Shown here piece by piece: positions 15,156 to 23,322 of a DNA stretch of 64,000 nucleotides; the stretch's first letter is position 1, and each line of letters opens with the position of its first letter. Position numbers and translations under genes: made by a program. Below the pieces are notes generated by a model. That model made no database searches. It saw nothing but the letters and a program-made list of their open reading frames with translations, and was not told the DNA's origin. Source of the stretch: PALSA-612 sp046729255 (GTDB taxonomy: Bacteria > Actinomycetota > Thermoleophilia > Gaiellales > Gaiellaceae); contig JBKPGF010000004.1 in assembly GCA_046729255.1 (NCBI GenBank), positions 1 through 64,000 on the forward strand. The letters run 5' to 3'.

Positions 15156-15620
15156 CTACGCTGCCGCCTCACCCACCTCGATCGCCGGCGGCTCCTCGCG
15201 GATCTCGTCCTCGGGCACCTCGTCGATCGCGTCCATGGCCGCGTGGAGCAGGAGCCGAATGCGACGGGCATCGAGCAGCAGCGACTCGCGGTCGGCACGC
15301 GCCCTGCGCGTGATGTCGCGTGCCTCGTCGCGAGCCTCCTTGATGATGGCCTCGGCCTCCGAGCGGCCCTTCTCCTTCACGGCATTCGCGGCCTGCTCTG
15401 CGGAGAGCAGCGTCGCACGCAGCAGGTGCTCTAGCTCCTTGTGGCGCGAGAGCTCTGCCTCGAGCCGCTCGATGCGGTCGCCGAGGTCGACACGCTCGCG
15501 CCAGACCTGTTCGTAGCTGTCGGCGACGTCGTCGAGCATCGCGTCGACGGCGGCGCGGTCGTAGCCGAGCAGCCGGCGCTTGAGCGACACGTGCCGGAGC
15601 TCGACGGGTGAGTACGTCAT
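15156..15620 (-). CDS. DivIVA-domain protein
   Basis: 154 residues. The N-terminal DivIVA motif (VELRHVSLKRRLLGYDRAAVDAML) is followed by a coiled coil to about residue 120 and an acidic tail. DivIVA/Wag31 relatives bind curved membrane at poles and septa and recruit growth or division proteins. Its place between yggT and yggU in a sepF cluster fits a division role. This short form could be a SepIVA-like variant rather than the main polar organiser. Confidence 0.88.
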   Translation of the reverse strand: MTYSPVELRHVSLKRRLLGYDRAAVDAMLDDVADSYEQVWRERVDLGDRIERLEAELSRHKELEHLLRATLLSAEQAANAVKEKGRSEAEAIIKEARDEARDITRRARADRESLLLDARRIRLLLHAAMDAIDEVPEDEIREEPPAIEVGEAAA

Positions 15621-15632
15621 GGTGTTCCCCTT

Positions 15633-15944
15633 TCACTTGAGGTTGTCGAGGAGCAGGCTGTTGATGGCCCATTGCAGGAGCAGAAGGGCCGCTACGGCCA
15701 CGATCGGTGAGAAGTCCACCGGCCCGAGGGGCGGCAGCACCCGTCGGAAGAGCCGGAGATACGGGTCGCACACGTCGTGGAGGAAGCGCACGACGGGGTG
15801 CGTGGAGTAGGGCGACCGGACCCAGGAGAGGATCACGTACGCGAAGATCAACAGCATGTAGACCCAGATGAACACGGTCACGAAGTTCTGCAGCGCGTCG
15901 ATCGTGTCCGCGAGTAGGGTCAGATTGGCGTACGGGCCGCCCAC
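15633..15944 (-). CDS. YggT-family membrane protein
   Basis: 103 residues with two hydrophobic segments (about 20-45 and 78-98) and the family block RSPYSTHPVVRFLHDVCDPY between them. YggT proteins occur beside sepF/divIVA in Gram-positives and cyanobacteria and affect division-site placement or osmotic tolerance. A 12-bp gap separates it from divIVA. Confidence 0.88.
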   Translation of the reverse strand: MGGPYANLTLLADTIDALQNFVTVFIWVYMLLIFAYVILSWVRSPYSTHPVVRFLHDVCDPYLRLFRRVLPPLGPVDFSPIVAVAALLLLQWAINSLLLDNLK

Positions 15945-16036
15945 GGCGTGGATTTCGACTCAGGAGGGGCTGTTCCTACGCGTTTTCTCCTCCGCCGAGA
16001 GCCCAACGCGTACGCGAGCTGGACTTCGACGGCCTA
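15945..16036 (-). repeat. hairpin repeat after the sepF stop codon
   Basis: About 50 bp starting at the sepF stop closely resemble the element after rseP (6005-6046): GGCC, then CGAAGTCCAGCTCGCG, then ACGCGTTGGGCTC. The inner stem is kept by G-U pairs although the sequence has changed. It fills the sepF-yggT gap. Confidence 0.5.
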
Positions 16037-16600
16037 CTACGCTCTGTTGAAGAAGCCGCCGCGCTCGAGCGCCTTCGCGCGCTCCTCGGCCGAGACGACG
16101 ATATTCGGCGGGGTGAGCAGGAAGACCTTGTCGGCGATGCGTTGCATCGTGCCGTTGAGGGCGTACGTGAGACCGCTCGCGAAGTCGATCAGCCGCTTCG
16201 AGAGATCGACGTCCGCGTCCTGGAGATTGACGATGACGGGCATCGAGAGCTTGAAGCGATCGGCGATCTGCTTCGCGTCGTTGAAGCTCCGCGGCACCAC
16301 GAGGTGCACCTGTGCGATGCCGACGTCCGGCGGAGGGACCGGTCGCGGGCCCGATCGACTCGGCGCAGCGGGCTCGGCAGCTCGTGGCTCACCGGACGTC
16401 CAGTCGTCGTAGTCCTGTGACTGGCGGCGTGGCAGCCGCCTGACGTTCGTGGTCGCGCGCTCCGCGTAGGACGGCTCCGCGGGCTGGGAAGCGTACGAGG
16501 CTGCCTCGTCACTGGGGTACTCGTCGTCCCAGCCGTCGTCGTACTCCTCGGCGATGCCGAAATACACGAGCGTGCGGTGCCAGACGTCGCCCATGCTCAC
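16037..16600 (-). CDS. sepF: cell division protein SepF
   Basis: 187 residues: an amphipathic membrane-binding N-terminus, an acidic, disordered linker (about 18-90) and a C-terminal DUF552 domain (IAQVHLVVPRSFNDAKQIAD... LIDFASGLTYALNG). SepF anchors FtsZ to the membrane in Gram-positives lacking FtsA. A GTG at 16600 or the ATG two codons later could be used. Confidence 0.95.
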   Translation of the reverse strand: MSMGDVWHRTLVYFGIAEEYDDGWDDEYPSDEAASYASQPAEPSYAERATTNVRRLPRRQSQDYDDWTSGEPRAAEPAAPSRSGPRPVPPPDVGIAQVHLVVPRSFNDAKQIADRFKLSMPVIVNLQDADVDLSKRLIDFASGLTYALNGTMQRIADKVFLLTPPNIVVSAEERAKALERGGFFNRA

Positions 16601-16610
16601 GTGGGCAATG

Positions 16611-17192
16611 TTATCCCCGGAAGAGCGCCGCGCCCACCCTCACGAGCGTTGCGCCTTCCTCAGCGGCGACGCGGTAGTCCTGGGTCGTGCCCATGGAGAG
16701 CTGGGTCAGGCCGTAACCCTCCGCGAGCTCGCGCAGGCGGCGGAAATACGGCCGCGACGCCTCCGGATCGCCCGCGAGGGGCGGCATCGTCGACAGGCCG
16801 ACGACCTGGGCTGGACAACCTGCGAGGAACGCCTCGAGCTGCTCGGGCGACACTCCCGACTTCGTCTCCTCCCCGGCGAGATTCACCTGGACGATCGCCG
16901 GGATCTCGAGCCGGCTGGCCGCGGACTCGGAGTCGAGCGAGTGCACGAGCTCGCACGTCGCGTTGACGGTGCTCGTCTTGCGGCTCTGGAGGTGGCCGAT
17001 GAAGTGCCAGCGGAAGGAGTCGCCGTAAGCATCATGCTTCGCGGCGAGGTCCTGCGCGCGGTTCTCACCCACGACCGGGATACCCGCTTCCGCGAGGACG
17101 CCGAGCTCGGGGAGGACCACGTACTTCGTCGCCGCGACCACGGTGACGCCGGGGCCGACCTCGGCACACAGGCGCTGGTAGCGCTCGCGCAC
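16611..17192 (-). CDS. YggS-type PLP-binding protein
   Basis: 193 residues, PLPBP family, the alanine racemase-like barrel that controls free pyridoxal phosphate. The PLP lysine is in VAATKYV; HFIGHLQSRK, GVSPEQ and LSMGTTQDYRVA are family motifs. The start is a GTG 10 bp after pgeF. Residues after QSRK are a few shorter than usual. The pgeF-yggS-sepF-yggT-divIVA order is the conserved actinobacterial arrangement. Confidence 0.93.
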   Translation of the reverse strand: MRERYQRLCAEVGPGVTVVAATKYVVLPELGVLAEAGIPVVGENRAQDLAAKHDAYGDSFRWHFIGHLQSRKTSTVNATCELVHSLDSESAASRLEIPAIVQVNLAGEETKSGVSPEQLEAFLAGCPAQVVGLSTMPPLAGDPEASRPYFRRLRELAEGYGLTQLSMGTTQDYRVAAEEGATLVRVGAALFRG

Positions 17193-17202
17193 CTGCTCAG
17201 CG

Positions 17203-17910
17203 CTAGGCGACGTAGGCGATCGCCCCCTGCCGGCCGGTCAGTCCCTGGTCGCGGCGGTGCGAGAAGTAGCGCTCGGAATGACAGGAGGTGCACTCGTCGA
17301 GGCGGTCGACGCGGACACACCCGGCATTCCGGAGCGCCTGCTCCACCGCTCCCGGCAGATCGAGGTGACCGTCCGCGGAGAATCCCGGCCCGAAGGCCCT
17401 CCGCACGGGTGTCGACACATCTTCGCCCACCTCGTAGCAACACGGTCCGATCCCCGGCCCGATCGCCGCCGCCACGTGCCGGCCGCCGAGGGCGGCGACG
17501 GCTGCGGGCAACACTCCCGCGAGCAGACCACGCCAGCCGACGTGCGCAAGCGAGACGGCGGGCCTGCCGCCCAGCCGCACGAGCGCGACCGGCACACAGT
17601 CGGCGGTGACGACCATGACCGGCTCCCCGGGCTCGTCTGTCCAGATCGCGTCCGCCTCGACGCCGCGCGCGGCGGCTCGAACGACGTCCGCGCCATGCAC
17701 CTGCCGAGGCCAGCTCACCCGCTCGGGGTGAGCTCCGGCGGCCAGGTAGAGCCGGTGCCGGTTCTCCTCCACGAGCTCTCGCTCGTCGCCGCTCAGGAAG
17801 CCGAGGTTGAGCGACGCGTACGGGCCGTCCGAGACACCTCCCGTGCGTGTCGAGAAGAGGACTTCGTAGGGTCCCGGCACGTCCCAGCGCGTTAGCTCGA
17901 CACCCATCAC
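17203..17910 (-). CDS. pgeF: PgeF/YfiH-type multicopper-like purine nucleoside phosphorylase
   Basis: 235 residues, DUF152 (laccase-domain) family, which has adenosine deaminase/phosphorylase activity and in E. coli checks peptidoglycan precursors. The zinc site is visible: QVHGAD (His), ADCVPV (Cys), AHVGWRGL (His). The start overlaps the stop of the upstream fusion gene (GTGA/ATG), giving coupled translation. Confidence 0.93.
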   Translation of the reverse strand: MMGVELTRWDVPGPYEVLFSTRTGGVSDGPYASLNLGFLSGDERELVEENRHRLYLAAGAHPERVSWPRQVHGADVVRAAARGVEADAIWTDEPGEPVMVVTADCVPVALVRLGGRPAVSLAHVGWRGLLAGVLPAAVAALGGRHVAAAIGPGIGPCCYEVGEDVSTPVRRAFGPGFSADGHLDLPGAVEQALRNAGCVRVDRLDECTSCHSERYFSHRRDQGLTGRQGAIAYVA

Positions 17911-20468
17911 GTGGCGTCGATCAGCTCACGCGCGGCGGCGAGCTCCGCGTCGCGGCCGTCGAGCTCGCCGTCGAGCTTGCGGCGGCGGAGCTCCGCGAGA
18001 ATCTCCCCGACGCGCGGCGACTCGCCGAGCCCCAGCTCCGCCAGCTCCGCCCCTGCGACGTCGAGTCGCACGTGCCTGAGCTCCTCGAAGTACCGGCGCA
18101 GGAGCGGCGAATCGTCGAGAGCGAGCGCAAAGAGCGGCGCGTCGGGGGCGAACTGCTCCGCCATCGTGACGATCTCCGACGGAGCTGGCGGCTCGCCCCG
18201 TAAACGTGCGGCAATCCGGGGCCCGGCGGCGACGGCTGCGGCGATGAGGTCCGCGTCCCTGCGGCGCACCTTCAACCGGTCGAGCCAGTCGGAGACCTCG
18301 GAGGCGGACATCCGCCTGGCGAGCACCGCGAGGCCGAGTCGCCAGTCCGGGACCCCGATGTCGAGCTCCCGGGCGAGCTCCCGGGCGCGGTCGAAGACTC
18401 GGACGGCTTCGTCGTCAGCCGCGAGGTGCGGGTGAATCGCGCTCGCGGCGCCCAACTCAGCCAGCCGTGGCAGCGAGTGCGCAACCTCGCCCTCCTCGAG
18501 CAGCGCGGTGAGCTCGTCCCGTAGCCGCGCAGACGAGAGGTCTCCCACGAGCCCCATCTCGACGCACGAGCGAGCCAGCCGCGCCGTGTGCTCGTCCATG
18601 CGGAAGCCGTACCTGTTCTCATAACGAATCGCCCGGAAGATGCGCGTCGGGTCCTCGATGAACGAGAGGTTGTGCAGCACCCTCACCGTCTTCGCAGCGA
18701 GATCGGCCCGACCACCGAACGGATCGACGAGCCGCCCGAAGTCCTCCGTCTTCAGAGAGGCGGCCATGGCGTTGACCGTGAAGTCGCGACGAAACAGATC
18801 CTCGCGAATCGACGCGTGCTCGACGGCGGGCAGCGCGGCCGGCGCGTCGTAGAACTCGGTTCGCGCCGTCACGACGTCTACTCGCTCGCCGTCGCCAAAG
18901 ACGACGACGGCCGTCCCGAACTTCTCGTGCTCTCGGGTGCGTCCGCCGAGCTCACGCGCGACTCGCCGTGCGAGCGCGATCGCGTCGCCCTCGACCACGA
19001 TGTCGACGTCGAAGCCCTCCTCGCCGATGAGGACGTCGCGCACGGTTCCACCGACGAGGTACACGCCCTCGACACCCTCGCTCGCCGCCGAGATGGCCGC
19101 GAACACCGGCTGCAGCCGTTCGAGCGCGCGCAGCTCGGAGGCGATCGACTCACTGGTCTCGCGCGCCGGCTCGGCGGCCTCGCCGAGGGCGCGCAAGACA
19201 TCTCTCCCGGTGACGACGCCTGCGACCCCGTCTCCTTCGACGATCGCGATCCGTCCCTCGTCGGACCCCGCGAGCATGCGCTGAAGCTCGACGAGGCTCG
19301 CGTCCGGCGCGGCGGTCAGCACCCGGCCGCTCATGATTCCCTTGACGGGCGCGTGCGAGAGGCCGTGCCCGATCGCGCGGTCGAGGTCCTCCCGCCCCAC
19401 CGAGCCGACGAGGCGCCCGTCATCGACGACGAGCACGCCGCTCTGGCCGTAGCGCTGGCAGAGCGTCATCGCCCGGGCGACGGTGTCCGACGGCGACACC
19501 GTTCGAGCCGGCCTGGACATGACGTCGCGCGCGCGTGACGGCTCCTGCACGGCTCCCGGCAGCGCGTCGAACAGCCGGCCGCGCGCTTCGGCGAGGTCAC
19601 CGCGAAAGATCGCCGACGCCGCCTGCTCGTGGCCGCCTCCTCCGAGCGCGCCGGCTGCGGCAGCTGCGTCGAAGGCGTGCGAGCGGCTGCGCGTGACGCA
19701 GAACACCCGTCGGTCCATTTCCACGAGGAGCACGAGCGCGCGGCAGTCCGTGAGATCGACGACCTTGTGCGCGAGGTTCGAGACACCCTCCACGTACCGC
19801 GGCCAGCTGATGGCCGCGACGAGCACCGTGAGGCCCGCCAGCTCATGCGTCTCCAAGCCGGCGATGAGCGCGTCGAGCAGCTCCCGCTCCTCTGCCGACA
19901 GCGGCGTATGGAGGTAGCTCTCGAGCAGCTCCTGGCGGGCGCCGTGCCGCAGGCACCAGGACAGCGCGTCGGCATCGCGCTGCGTCGTCGACGGATACGT
20001 CAGCGACCCCGTGTCCTCGTGGATGCCCAAAGCGAAGATCGTCGCCTCGAGCGCCGTCACGGCGATCTCCCGCTCGGCGAGGATCCCCACGAGCGTCGTC
20101 GTCAGCGCGCCGTCGTCCGAGAGGACGACGCTGTCCGACTTCACCCAGTCCGGGGAATCGCCCGCGTGGTGGTCGAACACGACCTTCTCCACGTCGACGT
20201 CGAGCGCCAGGGGCTCCAGCTCACCCAGCCGGCTCGCGCTCGCCGCCTCGACGACGATGAGCCGCTTCACGTGGTCGAGCTTGAGCCGCGTCGCGTCCAC
20301 CAGCTCGAGCTCGTCGGCGTAGAGCCTGCAGAGCTCCCTGACGTTGCGGTTCAGCGCACCGGAGAGGCAGACGACGGAGCCGGGATAGAGGTGGCGCACG
20401 GCGAGCATCGACGCGAAGGCGTCGAAGTCGGTGTTCGCGTGCGTGGCGATGATGGTCTCGGCGCGCAT
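17907..20468 (-). CDS. DHH phosphoesterase - CBS pair - tRNA nucleotidyltransferase fusion
   Basis: 853 residues in four parts: a DHH domain (HANTDFDAFAS, VFDHHAGDSPDW) and DHHA1 (GGGGHEQAAS) over about 1-300; two CBS repeats over about 310-430 (MSRPARTVSPSD, IMSGRVLTAAPD); and a class II poly(A) polymerase/CCA-adding domain over about 445-830 (LVGGTVRDVL, FDVDIVVEGDA, RRDFTVNAMA, FRAIRYENRYGF). Related fusions in Thermus and cyanobacteria include A-adding enzymes. The DHH part resembles oligoribonuclease/NrnA enzymes and the CBS pair probably senses adenine nucleotides. It may both build and trim RNA 3' ends. A separate CC-adding partner is not in the window. Confidence 0.93.
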   Translation of the reverse strand: MRAETIIATHANTDFDAFASMLAVRHLYPGSVVCLSGALNRNVRELCRLYADELELVDATRLKLDHVKRLIVVEAASASRLGELEPLALDVDVEKVVFDHHAGDSPDWVKSDSVVLSDDGALTTTLVGILAEREIAVTALEATIFALGIHEDTGSLTYPSTTQRDADALSWCLRHGARQELLESYLHTPLSAEERELLDALIAGLETHELAGLTVLVAAISWPRYVEGVSNLAHKVVDLTDCRALVLLVEMDRRVFCVTRSRSHAFDAAAAAGALGGGGHEQAASAIFRGDLAEARGRLFDALPGAVQEPSRARDVMSRPARTVSPSDTVARAMTLCQRYGQSGVLVVDDGRLVGSVGREDLDRAIGHGLSHAPVKGIMSGRVLTAAPDASLVELQRMLAGSDEGRIAIVEGDGVAGVVTGRDVLRALGEAAEPARETSESIASELRALERLQPVFAAISAASEGVEGVYLVGGTVRDVLIGEEGFDVDIVVEGDAIALARRVARELGGRTREHEKFGTAVVVFGDGERVDVVTARTEFYDAPAALPAVEHASIREDLFRRDFTVNAMAASLKTEDFGRLVDPFGGRADLAAKTVRVLHNLSFIEDPTRIFRAIRYENRYGFRMDEHTARLARSCVEMGLVGDLSSARLRDELTALLEEGEVAHSLPRLAELGAASAIHPHLAADDEAVRVFDRARELARELDIGVPDWRLGLAVLARRMSASEVSDWLDRLKVRRRDADLIAAAVAAGPRIAARLRGEPPAPSEIVTMAEQFAPDAPLFALALDDSPLLRRYFEELRHVRLDVAGAELAELGLGESPRVGEILAELRRRKLDGELDGRDAELAAARELIDAT

Positions 20469-20496
20469 ACCACCGAGATTGTGCCGTTGCGCCCGG

Positions 20497-20883
20497 TTAC
20501 GCCAGGGCGACCGCCTCGATCTCGACGAGCGCGCCCGAAGGCAACGCGGCCACCTCCACCGTCGCCCGTGCCGGCGGCGTCTCGCCGATGTGCTTTGCGT
20601 AGACCTCGTTCATCCCGGCGAAATCCCCGAAATCCTGGAGGAACACGGTCGTTTTCACCATCTTGTCGAGGCTGGATCCGGCCGCCTCGAGGATGGCGCG
20701 GAGATTGGCGAACACCTGCTCCGTCTGCTCTTGCACCGTCGCGCCCTTCAGCTCAGTCCCGTCGGGCTCGAGCGCCACCTGCCCGCTGACGAAGACAAAG
20801 CCGCCGACCGCGATGGCCTGCGAGTAGGGCGCGCTCTGGAACGGCGTCGGCGCCTCCTCCGTGCGAACGACCGTCTTTTCCAT
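20497..20883 (-). CDS. RidA-family (YjgF) enamine/imine deaminase
   Basis: 128 residues, the normal length. RidA proteins hydrolyse reactive 2-aminoacrylate produced by PLP enzymes. Motifs include YSQAIAVGGFVFVSGQ, and the substrate-binding arginine in PPARATVEVAALP. GGAGGG lies 7 nt before the ATG. It follows the HisB-like gene by 4 bp. Confidence 0.94.
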   Translation of the reverse strand: MEKTVVRTEEAPTPFQSAPYSQAIAVGGFVFVSGQVALEPDGTELKGATVQEQTEQVFANLRAILEAAGSSLDKMVKTTVFLQDFGDFAGMNEVYAKHIGETPPARATVEVAALPSGALVEIEAVALA

Positions 20884-20887
20884 CTCA

Positions 20888-21439
20888 TCACCCTCCACTC
20901 GTCTTGATGCTCGGTTGGGTTGCACACGCACGCGCGAGCGCGGCACCGAGGGCCTTGAAGATCGCGTCGAGGACATGCTCGGGGTTGTCCCCTTCCAGCA
21001 GGCGAACGTGGAGCGTAAGGCTCGCCCCAGCCGCGAGGCTCTCCAGGAAGTCGCCGATGACGTCGGCGGCCAGGCCGCCCACCTGCGCCGCCGAGAGATC
21101 GACGTTGGACACCACGAGTGGCTCGTCGGACACCTCGAGCGCGACATGGGCGAGCGCCTCACCCGCGGGCAGGGAGACCGAGCCATAGCCGAGAGCGTCC
21201 TGCCGGCGCAGGTGGGGAGCGAGCGCTCCGCCGAGAGCAGCTCCCGCCGCGGAAGCCTCCGCCGCGGCCGCTCCCGGCTCGACCTCGAGCGCGAGGTCGA
21301 GCGACGCGTACCGGGCCAGCAGCCCGAGGAGATGGTCGAGCACCGGGATGCCGGTCTCGACGCTCGATCGCGCCGAGTCGGTGATCTCCGCGCGGACTCG
21401 GAGGCCCGTGCCTGCGGGCTCAGGTGTCGACGCGCTCAA
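20888..21439 (-). CDS. HisB-like (IGPD-fold) protein lacking metal-binding histidines
   Basis: About 183 residues aligning end to end with imidazoleglycerol-phosphate dehydratase: ETGIPVLDHLLG matches the TGxxFxDHML block, LPAGEALAHVALEV the MDExLA block and NPEHVLDAIFKALGAALARA the NxHHxxExxFKA block. The HHTVED manganese motif is replaced by AAEASA and the second HH is reduced to EH, so normal dehydratase activity is unlikely. A TTG at 21439, inside the end of murA, has GGAG 6 nt upstream; no better start exists. It is flanked by murA and ridA rather than his genes. Confidence 0.7.
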   Translation of the reverse strand: MSASTPEPAGTGLRVRAEITDSARSSVETGIPVLDHLLGLLARYASLDLALEVEPGAAAAEASAAGAALGGALAPHLRRQDALGYGSVSLPAGEALAHVALEVSDEPLVVSNVDLSAAQVGGLAADVIGDFLESLAAGASLTLHVRLLEGDNPEHVLDAIFKALGAALARACATQPSIKTSGG

Positions 21440-22730
21440 TCCGCGCTCCAAGCGAGCGCAGCCGCTCGTCGATCCGCTCGTACCCCCGGTCGATCTGCGC
21501 GATGTTGCCGATCGTCGAGACGCCTTCGGCACAGAGGCTCGCGATGAGCATCGCCATCCCGGCCCTGATGTCCGGGCTCTCGAGACGCTCGCCGTAGAGC
21601 TTCGCCGGCCCCGAGACGACTACGCGGTGCGGGTCGCAGATGATGATGCGCGCACCCATCCCCACGAGCTTGTCGACGAAGAACAGCCGGTTCTCGAACA
21701 TCTTCTCGAAGACGAGAATCGTGCCGTGCGCCTGGGTGGCGACGACCACGGCGATCGACGTCAGGTCGGACGGGAACGCGGGCCAGATGCCGTCCTCGAC
21801 CTTCGGGATCTGACCGCCGAGGTCGTCCTGGATCACGAGCTCCTGGCCGGCAGGGACGTGGATCGAGTCCTCGCCTGCCTGCTCGACGCGAACGCCGAGC
21901 CGTTCGAACGCGGGTAACACCGCGAGCAAGTCGTGGGGCGCCGCACCGTCGATCGTGATGTCCGAGCCGGTGACCGCTGCCAGGCCGATGAAGCTCGCCA
22001 CCTCGATGTGCTCCGGGCAGATGCGGTGCGAGCCGCCGTGAAGCGATTCGACGCCCGTGATGTGCAGGACGTTGGAGCCGACGCCTTCGATGTCGGCGCC
22101 GAGCTCGACGAGAAAACGGCAGAGGTCCTGGACGTGCGGCTCGCAGGCGGCGTTCTGGAGCATCGTCTCGCCCTCAGCGAGCACTGCAGCCATGACGGCG
22201 TTCTCCGTCCCCGTCACGCTCGCCTCGTCGAGGAAGAGCGACGCGCCGCGAAGCCGCTCGGCACGCATCTCGTAACGCTGGCCGGCCTCGACCTCCGCGC
22301 CGAGCGCGGCCAGTGCGTGGATGTGCGTGTCGATCCGCCGGCGGCCGATGACGTCGCCGCCCGGCGGCGGCACCGTCGCCGTGCCGAAGCGGGCGAGCAG
22401 TGGCCCAGAGAGGAGGATGGAGGCTCGAATCTGGTTGCAGAGCTCCTCGTCGAGCTCCGTTGTCGTCACCGAAGATGCGTCGATTCGAACGTCGTTCGGG
22501 CCCACCCAGTCGGCCTCCGCGCCGATGGCGCGCAGCAGGGCGAGCATCGTGTCGACGTCGAGGATCCGCGGCACGTTCGACAGCTCGACCGGCTCCGCCG
22601 TGAGTGCACAAGCGGCGAGGATGGGCAGCGCGGCGTTCTTGTTGCCGGCGGCCTGCACGTGCCCGGAGAGCGAGTGCCCTCCCTCGATCACGAACGACTG
22701 TCTCAAGGCGTCGGCGACGACGGTGTCCAC
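21420..22730 (-). CDS. murA: UDP-N-acetylglucosamine 1-carboxyvinyltransferase (MurA), Asp active-site variant
   Basis: 436 residues catalysing the first committed step of peptidoglycan synthesis. Conserved AAGNKNAALPILAA, TGTENAVMAAVLAEG and DIRAGMAMLIAS are present. The catalytic-loop cysteine (E. coli Cys115) is an aspartate, D126, in PPGGDVIGRR. The same Cys-to-Asp change in Mycobacterium and Chlamydia MurA gives intrinsic fosfomycin resistance. The GTG start faces an HD gene 22 bp away across a symmetric -10. Confidence 0.95.
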   Translation of the reverse strand: MDTVVADALRQSFVIEGGHSLSGHVQAAGNKNAALPILAACALTAEPVELSNVPRILDVDTMLALLRAIGAEADWVGPNDVRIDASSVTTTELDEELCNQIRASILLSGPLLARFGTATVPPPGGDVIGRRRIDTHIHALAALGAEVEAGQRYEMRAERLRGASLFLDEASVTGTENAVMAAVLAEGETMLQNAACEPHVQDLCRFLVELGADIEGVGSNVLHITGVESLHGGSHRICPEHIEVASFIGLAAVTGSDITIDGAAPHDLLAVLPAFERLGVRVEQAGEDSIHVPAGQELVIQDDLGGQIPKVEDGIWPAFPSDLTSIAVVVATQAHGTILVFEKMFENRLFFVDKLVGMGARIIICDPHRVVVSGPAKLYGERLESPDIRAGMAMLIASLCAEGVSTIGNIAQIDRGYERIDERLRSLGARIERVDT

Positions 22731-22738
22731 GGCGGAGG

Positions 22739-22745
22739 TACCCTA
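22739..22745. promoter_or_regulatory. symmetric bidirectional -10 (TACCCTA) between murA and HD gene
   Basis: TACCCT on the plus strand lies 8 nt before the HD-gene GTG. TAGGGT on the minus strand, sharing five base pairs with it, lies 9 nt before the murA GTG. The plus-strand stretch GGTACCCTACCCGCCCGTG is 17/19 identical to the comB/rhomboid promoter. Confidence 0.55.
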
Positions 22746-22752
22746 CCCGCCC

Positions 22753-23322
22753 GTGACCGAGCCCACCCGCGACCAGGCCTGGGAGACATTGACCCGGTAC
22801 ACGAAGGCCGAGCCGCTTCTGCGCCACGCGCTCGCGGTCGAGGCCTCGGTCGGGTGGTACGCCCGCCATTTCGGCGAGGACGAGGAGCAGTGGCGCGTCG
22901 TCGCGCTCCTTCACGACTTCGATTACGAGATGCATCCGACGCTCGACAAGCACCCACAGGACGGTGCGCCGATCCTCCGCGAGGAGGGGTACCCGGAGGA
23001 GGTCGTCGAGAGCGTCCTCTCCCACGCAGAGCATCTCGACATGCCTCGCGACACGCTCTTGAAGAAGACGCTCTTCGCCTGCGACGAGCTCTCGGGGTTC
23101 GTGACAGCGTGCGGCTACGTCCGGCCCGACGGCATCGAGACGCTCGAGCCGACGTCCGTGAAGAAGAAGCTCAAGCAGCCGTCCTTCGCTGCCGGTGTAC
23201 ACCGCGACGAGGTGTATCGCGGCGCCGAGGAGCTCAGCCTCGAGCTCGACGAGCACATCGCGAACGTCATCGAGGCGCTGCGGCCGATCGCCGGCCAGCT
23301 CGGCCTGAAGACTGCTGCCTAG
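22753..23322 (+). CDS. HD-domain hydrolase
   Basis: 189 residues with an HD phosphohydrolase fold: the first His in LLRHALAVEAS, the HD pair in VALLHDFDYE, and later ligands in VLSHAEHLD. The family is often annotated as predicted metal-dependent phosphohydrolase with a nucleotide-type substrate. The GTG start is taken from the promoter spacing; longer frames upstream are murA in antisense. Its end overlaps the EEP gene's stop (CTAG). Confidence 0.88.
   Translation: MTEPTRDQAWETLTRYTKAEPLLRHALAVEASVGWYARHFGEDEEQWRVVALLHDFDYEMHPTLDKHPQDGAPILREEGYPEEVVESVLSHAEHLDMPRDTLLKKTLFACDELSGFVTACGYVRPDGIETLEPTSVKKKLKQPSFAAGVHRDEVYRGAEELSLELDEHIANVIEALRPIAGQLGLKTAA

Noticed and set aside
20888..21439. 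Calling the gene hisB
   Set aside because: The HHTVED metal motif and one of the second histidine pair are missing, and no other his gene is nearby.
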